From assembly GCA_037367355.1 (NCBI GenBank), contig CM074699.1, forward strand, positions 124,001-188,000: a stretch of DNA of 64,000 nt, given 5' to 3'. The notes beneath the pieces are model-generated. The model saw only the letters and a program-made list of their open reading frames with translations. It was not told the DNA's origin and searched no databases. Position 1 is the first letter of the stretch. Every line of letters begins with the position of its first letter. Below are positions 33,702-44,212 of this stretch, piece by piece. Source of the stretch: Neoscytalidium dimidiatum (Eukaryota > Ascomycota > Dothideomycetes > Botryosphaeriales > Botryosphaeriaceae). Position numbers and translations under genes: made by a program.

Positions 33702-35465
33702 GGTATGAGGGTAACGTGAAGTGACTGTAGATTATTTTCTACTACAGAGGGATTTTTTTCCGAAGGTCTGAGTAAGATGCTGATGGGGCTGGAGAGTTAA
33801 TTTGGCAAAGAGTGGTGCCCACTGTTCTGTTTAGAACATTTAAATGCTCTAGGACGTACACTTCTAGTAACCTTGTGAGTCGATACTTTAACAACACTCC
33901 GCAAGGGGACATTTTTCCGATGGGTTTTAGCAATGAGTTTCTCTGGTGAATTGGGAATGCGGGACGGGCCGTGTACGGAATGTCGTACCACTGCAACTAG
34001 AGCTTTCCTCATGAACATGCCGATTTAGAGCAGAGACTTGCTCGAATTAGATGTCTAAATAAACACATTCCCACTTCATGACGTTAGCAATGTATATAAT
34101 TAATAATATGCGCTGAAATATGGAAAAGAACCAAGCAAAAAAGGTTTTTTTTTTTTTTTTTGAAATGAAAGATATCTCTTTAATCTAGTTTAGGGCCACA
34201 CAAGTTCCTTACAACCACTTGTTGCTATTTAATCCAACTTTTTCACTCAGATCGGGATTGAAACAAGCTGATTGCTCCTGTAACCCCCCGCAATCCTTGG
34301 AATTCTACTTGCATAATCGCGGGCTTTTACTACGCTCCTCGCAACTAATTACTTCGCTCTTCCAACTGGGACAATCTGAGAGCCCGCGATAACCGGATGA
34401 CACAAATAAAGTGACTAATTCAGAGAGAAGGAAGCCCGGACTGTGGAGCGCTGGATGGAAAAGGGTTTGCGGCAAAGGCCATGGGGAGCGAAGGCTTCAG
34501 AGACCGAGGAACCGGATAAAGCCCTACTCATTCCAACGTAATAGTTTCATAAAGTGCATTTCTGGACAGAACTCCACGGCAACAGCAATGTTCTGGTCTC
34601 CCGAAGCAAATAATGCCAACGTCAAAGCAGGCTTTGCTCGGTAGTGCAGTGGAGATAGAATTCCACGGGGATGTTTCGGGCCATCCATGAAATCTGTAAA
34701 ACTTCACTGCGCTTGAAGAATGTAGTAAATTGCTTTGAGATGCAGTTGCAGAAAGATTAGGTTTAATCTCGCACTGTCCAGACTGTGTCTCCGCAACGCT
34801 TTATCACATTTGGCTTAAGTTGCATGTCGCAGGGACAACAGCAATGAGGGAGAAGTACATTGTTGATTGAATCTTAACGTATATGGAAATGTCTTTCAAT
34901 AAGTTTGATTCATGACTTGATCTGGGTTGCCAGAGGAGATAATCAGGTTCTTATATATTTCAAACTGAGCGGCATACGGTACCGTCGCTGGTACTAAACA
35001 AAGAGCCGCGCACAGCGACACCTAGTGATGGTCAATGGAAACATGGCGGTCTTCCATGCCTGCGTCCGCGCCTGCACCTCTGTTCGAGAGTGACAGAGGG
35101 GCAAACGGGGCTGGGATTGTGGGCGGTTATGAAGGGCTGTATTGTCCGCTTTGTCGTCTCGCCTACGCTCTCGCACATTACATGAGGCACTTTCCTACCT
35201 AAACACAACAAAGCACCTTCCTCGCCCATGATGCATTTCAAACCCCGTTCCAAGCATTCCAATACAGATCACCGTGCTACTACCCTAACAAGCAAGCCCC
35301 AGATCTTTTGAAGTCGTCAAGGCGTAGACAGCTTGTCAGATACATCTCCTCACCGCCGAGAACAGGTACTCGCCGGAGCAACGTTCCTCCGTCCTGGATC
35401 CCCCACTCAGCCCCCTCACTTAGCAAATTGTCTGCTCTATACGGTTCGGACCTTCCTCTCACAAA
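33702..35465. other. Intergenic, with a T17 tract at 34145-34161
   Basis: 1.76 kb without a supported gene. Read on the minus strand, a poly(A) run follows GATATCTTTCATTTC, the appearance of a retroposed or LINE 3' end, but no target duplication was found. The last 400 bp hold the promoter of the next gene. Confidence 0.35.
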
Positions 35466-35972
35466 ATGATATTCGCGGGCAGATCCCTCATTCGTCGAGG
35501 AACCATCGGTGGCGTCATCTCTGCGCCTTTGCAGTCGCAACCCTGCGGCGTTGACCTAACACTGAAGCGTGTGCTCACATGGGCATCGGCGGGCGCCGTG
35601 GACTTCGACAATCGCCTCCGCGAGTCTGCCTCTACAGAAGACGTCCATATGCCTGCTAGCTTGAATGGCATCCACCTTTCCACAGGGTCCTATCTCGTCG
35701 AGTTCAACGAAACAGTTTCGGTGCCGCTGGACATGATGGGCCAGATATTCGTCCGGAGCTCTCTTTTCAGGTCTGGGGCGTTGTTGAATGCCGGTGTCAT
35801 GGACAGTGGCTACAATGGTGCGGTCGGCGCTCTACTTCAAGTCGTCAATCCTTTCGGTCTCCACCTCTACGAGAACGCACGGCTCGCCCAGCTTGTTTTC
35901 CACCATATGAACGAGCCTGTCAAGGGATATAATGGCGTATATCAAGGGAGCAAAGCAATGGGATCTACATAA
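35466..35972 (+). CDS. dCTP deaminase / dUTPase superfamily protein (prokaryote-like)
   Basis: 168 residues in one exon. It begins MIFAGRSLIRRGTI and has QPCGVDLTL, then FVRSSLFRSG, AGVMDSGYNGAVGALL and YENARLAQLVF. These are the characteristic motifs of the bacterial/archaeal DCD and DCD-type dUTPase fold (RSS motif, D-x-G-Y-x-G strand, the terminal AQLVF strand). The family removes dUTP or makes it from dCTP, protecting DNA from uracil. Eukaryotic housekeeping dUTPase has a different trimeric motif order, so this is an additional, probably laterally acquired enzyme. Deaminase versus diphosphatase activity cannot be settled by eye. Confidence 0.8.
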   Translation: MIFAGRSLIRRGTIGGVISAPLQSQPCGVDLTLKRVLTWASAGAVDFDNRLRESASTEDVHMPASLNGIHLSTGSYLVEFNETVSVPLDMMGQIFVRSSLFRSGALLNAGVMDSGYNGAVGALLQVVNPFGLHLYENARLAQLVFHHMNEPVKGYNGVYQGSKAMGST

Positions 35973-36239
35973 AGGAATCGCAAACATGCTTTATCACGAA
36001 CATATTTGAGCAACAAGAGCTGAAGAATATGTAACGGCACAGTAAGGATAGTATTGGTAGGGGACTTTAGGACTCATGCGGCTTAGTATAAACTCACCCA
36101 TGCTTCCGACCGATAAGTAAGGACGCTGCACTCAGCCTTGACAGCTCCGATTATCTTGGTCACTGGTAGTGAAAACTGATAACTATACTGATCACTATAC
36201 TCATACACCTCGTTTCCAGTGGATATGACTCTATGTACA

Positions 36240-36720
36240 GGACCAATTCAAAGAGTTCGTCCGAGGCTGGCTTCACCGGACGACAGCCGGCGAACAGCCC
36301 AAACTCTGGTTGCTCTTCCTGCTCGAGTCGCACATAATTTCATTTCGGTAACTCACAACTACGATCTGCGTAGTCAATCACACTGCAACAATCTTCGCGC
36401 CCACGCCTTACGAATCCGCGGTCTACTAACGTATCAACCCAGATACTTCCACGGCACCTTCAAATAGCTCGGAAGAGAACGTGCTCTGCTGCCTGTTAGA
36501 AACGGATAATATCATACTGCCACTCCTGAAGTTGCCGTTCTCAAGCTGTCTCGTTGATGCAACAGACCACGCACTAGTCGCCGTCGCCATGCAGCGCCGA
36601 TCAGATGCTCTTGAACGGCATATTCACCATCTCGGCGCTGTCTTCTACCGCGAAAATCTCCCAACACGCCGAACGCGGGGAGCAAGTCATTCTCTATCAT
36701 CAACGCTAAGCTCTACAGGT
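36240..36720 (+). pseudogene. Possible gene relic, family unknown
   Basis: An open stretch from about 36241 (FKEFVRGWLHRTTAGEQP then LWLLFLLESHIISFR) ends at a GTAACT donor. A CTACTAACGTATCAACCCAG branch/acceptor follows near 36430, then SSEENVLCCLLETDNIILP and RRSDALERHIHHLGAVF to about 36665. These look protein-like, but the frames do not join into one gene without shifts and no ATG is convincing. I treat it as a decayed gene or a chance run. Confidence 0.25.
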
Positions 36721-36837
36721 TGAGATATTTTCGAAAGTTTGTGGATCGTATGCGACGCAGTTTTAGCACAACCCTTATACCTCTGGCTAATTCCGCGTAA
36801 GTAAGGACTCTGCAATCAGGTGACGTGGCTTCCTTAC

Positions 36838-37017
36838 CTTGCACTCATCGATGGCACAAGTAGGGCCATCCTGTCTGCAATATTCACAGTCGGCGCACGG
36901 GACAGGCTCCATCAATAGTCAAAACTCGCAGCGTGATCTGAAGAATTCTAATACCGCAACGGCCACCACACCTCCAAGGCTGGCAATAATAGTAGATATG
37001 ACTGTAAGGAAACGCAT
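36838..37017 (-). CDS. Candidate small secreted cysteine-rich peptide (3' end unresolved)
   Basis: ATG at 37017 opens a strong signal peptide (MRFLTVISTIIASLGGVVAV). A 48-nt intron at 36907-36954 (GTATTA...TTGACTATTGATGGAG) keeps the frame into PVPCADCEYC and QDGPTCAIDECK, with five Cys in about 19 residues. A GTAAGG donor follows at 36837. The last exon is uncertain: acceptors at 36787 or 36783 give a three-residue or a longer tail. A TATA box (TATATAAAG on the minus strand, about 37099-37107) sits about 85 bp upstream. The size, signal and Cys density fit secreted fungal peptides of unknown activity. I assert no function. Confidence 0.4.
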
Positions 37018-38583
37018 ACTTTCTGAGAAAGGAGTTGAATTTGCAGTTATGTATGGGAGCTGTGGTCGGTCTGAACGACTGGTTCTCTTATTGCAGACTT
37101 TATATACAACTGCAGCGCCATCCATTCATTAGCGTAATCAGGCCTTTTATCTTATGCTACGGCCACTGTTCGCTGTTCCACTACTGGATCTCGCCGCACG
37201 TAACATCAACATTCAACTCCCAACTAGACAAGCCGTACATTTTACAAACTTATTCTTTACCTTCCATCTCTGCAGTTGCGTGGTTTTCGTTCCTTCAGTC
37301 CCGGGCGTGCTTTCACTGTCGGATCTCATTGCCGACAATGGCTATGCACTGCCTAAGCTGGAGAAAAAGGTTGAACGAGGGGAGGGAGCAATACGTTTTC
37401 TCCTCTTTGGCACGGTCTCTTTAGGGTTAGGGTTTGGCTCGAATTTTGAACATCCACAATCTTAATTTTACCTTGATAGATGTGTAGATACATAATCTCC
37501 TGGAGATGGGAAGACTTTTGTGGAGATATAGATCGATATCCGCGGCGACTACTTTGAGATGACAAATTCGAGATTTCCTGACCCACTGATGTATCTGGTA
37601 TGCCATGTTTGTGTTTTCCCATTGTGATACGAGCTTTGCTAGGTAATTAAGGGCGAACCGAGCTGGCCCCTTAACTCCAAACAAGTATCGAGAAGTATAA
37701 CACTCTCACGAGAGTTTGGACAGGGCATGGTACGACGGTGGTTCTTTTGCTTAGTAGCATTCCAGCACACCCCTCGAAACGACTTTTTGACCTGTGTCGA
37801 AAAAATAGAGGGAAAAAATGGAGCTTCGGCTATGTGATAGCTCTAAGGAAACACGGATATCATGCACATGCGAACTCATTGTGTGGGAGATTCCTTTGGA
37901 AGCATTCTCCTGGAGCTTGACTTGCTTCGCGCGAGGGTGTCAGAATCGCGTGTAGATATGGAATGCACTAGGGCCATGAAATTTACGAATTTTACACACA
38001 AGCTAACCCCTGCCTTTTCGAGAGAGATCTCGGGTAGAACTCAGTCCGGGTGATGCGTTATCCAAGGAAACACGGTTATAGCCACTACTTCTGCGTGATC
38101 GAGATTCTTCCGGCAGGTTCACAACCTACTGCGGAACCCTCGGGACAGATTCTGGGTTTGATTTCGACATTTTTCAAATGTATTTGGCTTCCAAATTGAA
38201 GATTTACCCATAAAGGAGGGGAGCAAACAAGCCATTGTGTTGATCGTTGGTGAAGAGGTAGAAGTAATTCGATTTAGAGTCTAGACTTCCACCCTGAGCT
38301 TATGACATGATTCGTACTTACTACATTCGATCACTGCTCCAGACCGGTCGCCCCAGAAATGGACCCGCAAAGGCCCCGAATAGGAAATGTGGTGGATCGC
38401 GTACGACCTGATCTGTGCTCGAATCGCGGCTCTATTCGCTCGCTTCGCTTCGCCGGCAACCCTCTCCACTGAGACAACGTGAGTTGAAAGGAGTGGTATT
38501 TGTCCCCTTAAATAGCCCACGTCTATCTGGGAATAAGCGTTAGAGACATCATCTCATCCTTCCTTGGTCTACAACAACACACC
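37018..38583. other. Intergenic between divergent genes
   Basis: Apart from the TATA box it contains a telomere-like TTAGGGTTAGGG at 37421-37432 and two similar AAGGAAACACGG motifs (about 37848 and 38066). No gene was recognised. Confidence 0.35.
37098..37107 (-). promoter_or_regulatory. TATA box of the candidate cysteine-rich peptide gene
   Basis: Minus-strand GTATATAAAG, at the usual distance from the ATG at 37017. Confidence 0.4.
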
Positions 38584-39366
38584 ATGCCTGGATCATTGAG
38601 AAAAGTCATGCGAAAGCTTTGCCTGTGCGGGTCTCGCCGAGATGGTCCGAGCGACCAACCACCCCCCCGTATTCCTCCGCAACATCCTTCGCGGCGCGCA
38701 TCCCGGGCGCCTGGCCCAGATCATTCGACACCGAAAAGGCCATCAACGGCCATCCATCGTGCATCCACACCTATTCCTCAGCCACCTACACCAGCTCCTG
38801 TAGTACTAGAAAACACGCCCCGTGCCTCGGAAATCCCGGAAAAGGGCCCTGATGAACTGGAGCAAGCGCAGGCTCAAGCACCGCCTCCGCCTACAGCGAA
38901 CCAGTTTTTTGCCTATGTCCCGGACCTCGCACCTACCATTCGCATCGTTTCTCAAGGAAGCCCAACGGTGCCATCACCGCTTGTCATCGATGAACGTTCC
39001 ATATCTGGCCTGGCGCAGTCCATTGCCGATTCAGCATCCATAACTTCCGACACACGTCCGACCACAGCATCCTCTAATGCTAAGACTCCGATCTCATCAT
39101 CATCGGAGTCAACCTTAGGGTATATGCTGGACGATCCACCGTTGAGGCCGCTGCCACTGAGGTTGCCACCGGGGAAGAGGCCACCAGCGAAGGCACCATC
39201 GGCGAGGACACCGCTCATGGCTCCCAATGCTACACCAAGACCCAAAACGGCCTCTCGTGCTCTATCATCGCCTCATTCTGGACTATTCTGGAATCCAACA
39301 TACACCACAGCAGAAGGATGGACATCGGTGGCATCCATATCGCGACCACAGACACGTGCTCATTAG
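38584..39366 (+). CDS. Pro/Ser-rich low-complexity protein, function unknown
   Basis: 260 residues, single exon, good ATG context (ACACACCATG). The N-terminus is basic with CLCG (MPGSLRKVMRKLCLCGSRR), which could be lipid-modified and membrane-tethered. The remainder is almost entirely disordered: Pro-, Ser-, Thr- and Ala-rich, with PQPPTPAP-type stretches that could bind SH3 domains, and a conserved-looking ATPRPKTASRALSSPHSGLFW near the end. It resembles many orphan fungal proteins. It could be a regulatory scaffold, but no family is recognised. Confidence 0.55.
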   Translation: MPGSLRKVMRKLCLCGSRRDGPSDQPPPRIPPQHPSRRASRAPGPDHSTPKRPSTAIHRASTPIPQPPTPAPVVLENTPRASEIPEKGPDELEQAQAQAPPPPTANQFFAYVPDLAPTIRIVSQGSPTVPSPLVIDERSISGLAQSIADSASITSDTRPTTASSNAKTPISSSSESTLGYMLDDPPLRPLPLRLPPGKRPPAKAPSARTPLMAPNATPRPKTASRALSSPHSGLFWNPTYTTAEGWTSVASISRPQTRAH

Positions 39367-39678
39367 AACAAGCTGAAGAGAGCAACCATTCCAACCCTGT
39401 ATCTATTCTACCAATACTGGAAACTCTTAACTCCTAAAGGACACCTAATGCTGGCTTCCTTGAACATGGATTCCCGGTCGCTTCCTCCTTCACAACTTGC
39501 ATATTTTTGGCCTAGAAGTCGTCGCGGCCGATTAGCAGATGTAACTTGTCTAATGTATGGTGAACCCGGAAGTCTAGATGAGATGGCTTGCTTCCAGGAA
39601 TGCATTAGAAAACTGATTTTTAAAATAATTACTGTAGAAGAATTTTGATCTGTATAATGAAACAAAACTACAATTATC
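39367..39678. other. Short convergent intergenic region
   Basis: 3' flanks of the Pro/Ser-rich gene and the GMC pseudogene; nothing else seen. Confidence 0.4.
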
Positions 39679-41559
39679 TAAAGCTCGATATCTGACAATA
39701 TGTCGTCTAGTGCTTTTTCACCTATCATGAACGTAGCGAGGCTAGGAACCTCTCCCGGCTGAACCGGGAAATAGACCCATCTACCACGCGAAGGCCATGA
39801 ACACCTCTTACTCGGAATTTGGAATCTAGCACAGCAAGTGGATTATCATCGGAGCCAATTGCACAGGTCCCGGAGACGTGGTGAGAGTAGGTCTGAGCTC
39901 GAAGAAAACGTCTTTGAAAATCTTCAGTGCAGTTAACGCCGGCACCGCATGGACGATGCTCCGTGAAGGTATTGTCGGTTAAGTTATTAAAGATTGGGCG
40001 AACAAAATTAATCGCCTCCACCATGGACTCCAGATCTTCGTCATCGCCGTTTATGAAAAATCCGAGGTGAACATCGGGCATTTCCCGTGGATTAGTGGAT
40101 CGTAGGGTGAAGGTGCCGTTCATGTGGCGGGGATGAAGTTGCATGAAACCGCACTCGAATTCGTTTTGGTTCCATCCTGGCATGCCGGGGAAGAAACCAA
40201 TGAAGTTGAAGCTTCCGCAGTAGAAGTGGACATCGAGAGTGCGGAGGGCTCGCGATGTTTTCAGAAACATGTCCCAAAACCCGACAACCGGCTGGGCAAA
40301 CGTGCCGTACAGAACTGCTTCGTAGTTGTCATGCATGCTAATGCCGACGCCAGGTAGATCTTTTACAACCGAGATATTATGCTTTTCCAGTTCAGCAGCA
40401 GGACCCACTCCACTCAATTTCAGGATCTGAGGGGTGTTGAACGTTCCCGCGGCCAGTATGACTTCTTTAGTGCGAATGCTCGGCCTGGAACGCCCTCGTT
40501 ACTCGGGTCATAGCGAGGGTCAGCGGAATATAGGCTTTGGCCACGCAGGAATTCCACCCCGACTGCAGTAGGCAATTCATGCTTTGATGACTTATTCGAG
40601 AACATGACCTTGGTAACGAGTGTATGTTCCTGAAGAGTGAGCGGGAAGTCTCTAGCATCATCGAGTGTTTTACGGATGTAGTTGAGTGGGCTGGACCGTA
40701 CGCCGTTCCTCGAATGAGTGTGCGGAGTGAAAACTCCTATGGTATCGTCTCTGAACGGATCATCCGAGTTGACGTCGCGACTGAGCAGATCAAAGAGAGT
40801 CTGGCCAGTTTTATACCCTCCGAGTGCATCAGAGGCCAGTTGAGCGAGGGTAGTGACGGATGACTCGTTCAATGCCCACGAAGGATCACTTTGAGATGTA
40901 TCAATGTAGCCATTGAATCCATGTGCCAGTGTGCTCCCATTGGTTATGTAGTTACATCTCTCCAGTCTGACTAGGTATTGGCGCATGTTTGTTGCTTCCC
41001 ATGAGCTGTCGCTGGTGATGTCGGCAATGTCTTGCCAATCGACGTCCGCCGGGAGAGAGATGGTCGCAGCGTTATGCATAGCGCAGCCTCCAATCGTGGC
41101 AGCACGAGGATAGTAGATGCCTAATCGTTCAGCACCTTCAGGCGGTTCCAGTCCTACATAAAACTCCCCATCATGTTGGCGCTAGGTAGTGAACTCGTAT
41201 TCTTGGTCGATATCGGGATCGCCACGGCTGACGAAGAAGTCCCACCGGGTCAGCGGGTCGTTGATCGCTGGTGTGTTGTTGAAAACCGTGTATGAATTTG
41301 GATTGTCCGGTTGCTGGTCGCCAGCTTCGATAAGCAACACCGAGTGGCCGTGTCTGGCAAGATTCGCAGCAAGTGGACCACCGCCAGGACCAGACCCAAC
41401 GACAATGTACTCATACATCTCATCATTAACGGGTTTATTTTGAAAAGTCCACGCCCTTGATATGGCGATGGGTGCAATCAGACAGGTAAGAAGTTTCATA
41501 TCTTTACAAATTGCAAGATGTGCTGGGAGAATGGCCGTATGACTATGTTTACCATTCAT
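39679..41559 (-). pseudogene. GMC oxidoreductase, broken by one nonsense codon and two single-base shifts
   Basis: The frame starts at 41559 or, with a better signal peptide (MKLLTCLIAPIAISRA), at 41499. The FAD fold YIVVGSGPGGGPLAANLA follows. At 41182-41184 a TAG replaces what should be Trp; the frame continues beyond it through YPRAATIGGCAMHNAAT. A one-base loss near 40461-40475 separates LKK from EVILAAGTFNTPQILKLSG. A second loss in a T-run near 39766-39773 separates RVVDGSI from FPVQPGEVPSLATFMIG. The catalytic His region SHHVSGTCAIG is present. Without the lesions it would be about 607 residues, usual for aryl-alcohol/glucose-oxidase-like flavoenzymes. It is divergent from the amidohydrolase at 42333. 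Assembly error is possible for the shifts but less so for the nonsense codon. Confidence 0.85.
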
Positions 41560-42332
41560 GGACCTACTAATATATCTCCACCTGATCGTAAATGTCGGCT
41601 TCGGCCCTCCGTCCTTTTTCCAAAAGATCCGTAATCATCTCAAGGCACTGTGTGGCAGTGCTGTCCGGTGTTAAGCTGGACATTAACTCCATCGTTCTTT
41701 AAGAGCGATCCTCGGATACACTCGGGTACTTTCGGCGCCCTGCTCTCCACTGATTCAGTAGATCCTAGTATATTTAAGCACGAGTCTTTGTGTAATCACT
41801 AGAATCATGCCGTTACTTGCATCATGTTCCCTCTAGCGGCGGAGACAACGGATTTTAGCAGCTGGAATAGGAAAACATCGAGACTTTCCAGATCTCAAGA
41901 TTGCACTTTGTCTTGGCATTACGTGTTTTTCTGAACTTCCGCCATTTATCCGTCTTGGTTATTCCTTTGCACTACTTCGTACGGACTGAGATGCTGTTCC
42001 ATGCTGAAGTTTCCGCCTCTCAGAGGCTTTTAGCTATTCCTGTTTCGTTGAGGATGATATCTCTACTTGACACTAAAGCGGGTCATGCAATTTAACCCGA
42101 GACGGCTTTGAACCGCACCTTGCACGAGGCAACATTATGTCAAGAATCCAAATCGGTGGCTTGAGCACAGTGTAATTATGGGCAGTTTCCTCCTATCTTG
42201 GTGGATAGATCGAGCGCATTGTCTCAGTTCAGGCGGATCTGTTCGGATGAGGTACGTATGCAAGCCCACAAGATCAAAAGGTTATAAAGCCTTGCAACGA
42301 CGGATCCTTGAGAGCCAGGATACTCAACCATC
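41560..42332. promoter_or_regulatory. Shared divergent promoter region
   Basis: The 770 bp between the GMC pseudogene (-) and the amidohydrolase (+) contains no gene. It likely holds both promoters, suggesting the two enzymes once worked together. Confidence 0.35.
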
Positions 42333-43740
42333 ATGTATCAAATATTTTTCCCATCTTTGCAGCTCTTACCTTTTCTTTTACTACCCTTACGTGCTTCCGC
42401 ACGGTCAATCCTATTCGAGAATGGGACTGTAGTTTCTTTCAACGAAGAAACACAAACCCCCTTAATCCTTCGGGAAACCTCCATTTTGATTACAGATGAC
42501 CGAGTGGCTGCTATTCTCGCATCTTCCAACAAGACCGTGGACATTGCAGATGATGCCAAGCGCATCCGAGCAGAAGGCGACATTATAATTCCCGGATTTA
42601 TCGACACTCATCGCCACGTCTGGCAAACAGTTCATCGTACCCTTGGCGCCAATGCCACGCTCGCCGAGTACCTCACTCGCTGGTCAAATACAACTCTAAC
42701 CTCTCAAATATATGACGGAGAGATCATGTATGCCTCCGAGCTAATGGGACTTTACGAAGCTATCAATGCAGGGGTAACTACTCTCGTGGACCATGGATCT
42801 GGTTCTTTCAGCGAGGAGGTCACACGTGCAGGACACCGGGCGCTCATTGATAGCGGCATTCGTGGAGTCTTTGCGTTACAACTTGGAGCGAAACCTGGAA
42901 ATTTTACCCTAGAGAGACAAATGGCTGTTTGGAGGGAATTTGCAGCACCGGAGCAGGTGCAAGGGAGTCTGATTTCTATGGGAATTGCGTACGAAACGTT
43001 TGACATTGGCACGCCTAAGGAGATCCAGACAGTTATAGATTTCATCAGGTGAGTCTGCGGGAACGGCAATCACTACAGCTAAGTGGTAAGCAGAAACTGA
43101 TGCATCTAGGGGATCAAACACTTCTCTCCTAGAGACACATTACGTGGGTGGCGTTATGGGAAATGCGAATAGCCCGGCACTTCTTGCAGGGCTTGGACTA
43201 CTCAATTTATCATTCCCTGTTGTGTTCGTTCACGGCAACAGCATTACCCCAACAGACGCGGCGTATCTCCGGGACCATAACCAATACACATCCACGGCCC
43301 TGGAGTTCGAGTTACATCACGGCTTCGATGTCTCGAAGCTACCTCTAATCAGCGACCAAGCCTCACTGAGTGTAGGCACGCACTACGCGCAGAGCGGTGA
43401 TATACTCACTCAAGCACGCCTTTGGCTCCAGGCTTTCCGAGGAAGAGTCCTTGAAGGGGAGCTTATAAACTGGCGCGTCCCTGCTAACAATCCTATTTCT
43501 GCAAACCAAGCGTTTTTATTGGCCACACGATCGGGTGGACTGGCGCTGCGTCGCCCGGATCTCGGAGTTCTACGGGTGGGCGCTAAAGCAGATATTGTGG
43601 TATTTGATGGCAACGCGCCGGGTATGCTTGGATGGGTTGATCCAGTTGCAGCTGTGGTGATGCACTCGAACGTCGGCCATATCAAGCACGTGCTCATCGA
43701 TGGTCAGTGGCGGAAGAGGAGGGCCAGATACAGAATCTAG
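42333..43740 (+). CDS. Secreted metal-dependent amidohydrolase (Atz/Trz/cytosine-deaminase-like), C-terminus frameshifted
   Basis: Exons are 42333-43048 and 43110-43740, with a 61-nt intron (GTGAGT...AACTGATGCATCTAG), giving 448 residues. A signal peptide (MYQIFFPSLQLLPFLLLPLR) is followed by NGTVVSF, IIIPGFIDTHRHVWQT (the metal-binding His-x-His), GVTTLVDHG, VVFVHGNSITPTD and a final GAKADIVVFDG strand. This is the amidohydrolase barrel that hydrolyses C-N bonds in ring compounds. Secretion is unusual for the family, and several N-glycosylation sites are present. The frame stops at 43740, but the +1 frame continues 43707-43904 with LDYAQARERFLDAARKVQAF, the usual C-terminal helix. A one-base loss near 43711-43725 has probably removed about 55 residues. 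Confidence 0.85.
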
Positions 43741-43904
43741 ATTATGCGCAAGCAAGAGAAAGGTTCCTAGACGCCGCACGGAAAGTGCAAGCCTTTTGGG
43801 AAAGATTGCCCAGGGATACACTCGTTGGTCAATGGCTCACAGGCTCACCTTTCAGTGTCGTGCAAGAGTTCGACGTCGTAAGGGGCGAAGGGACGGGATA
43901 TTAA
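43741..43904 (+). pseudogene. Out-of-frame C-terminal remainder of the amidohydrolase
   Basis: Helical coding-like sequence (ARERFLDAARKVQAFWERLP) in the next frame, ending TAA at 43902-43904. Confidence 0.6.
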
Positions 43905-44212
43905 GATATTGGGTTCTTCAACTACTATATTGCCCGCTTTATTGTGCATATCAGCCAGGTGCAAACCTAAGATTATATTTCCATGAATCTTGGTAAATCA
44001 ATCATCAGTGATACTTGGTGGAATTACTCTTATGAGTAATGACCTCTAGGCCGTAAAGGCCTTTATTACGGGGAGCAAAGGAATTGACTACCGAAACTGT
44101 CTAGTTTCGGGATGAAAATATAATTTAAGAACAAAGCTGACAATATTAGGTGAGTACAAACGTAGCTTTCTATGACATAGGATTAACAAATAAGTTCTTC
44201 TACTTAAATACT
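43905..44212. other. Short intergenic region
   Basis: It contains an imperfect palindrome around CCGTAAAGGCCTTTATTACGG (44051-44071). No gene. Confidence 0.35.

Noticed and set aside
37421..37432. TTAGGGTTAGGG as an internal telomere
   Set aside because: Only two units; expected by chance at this length.
44051..44071. Palindrome as a transposon terminal repeat
   Set aside because: Imperfect, no partner copy and no transposase nearby.
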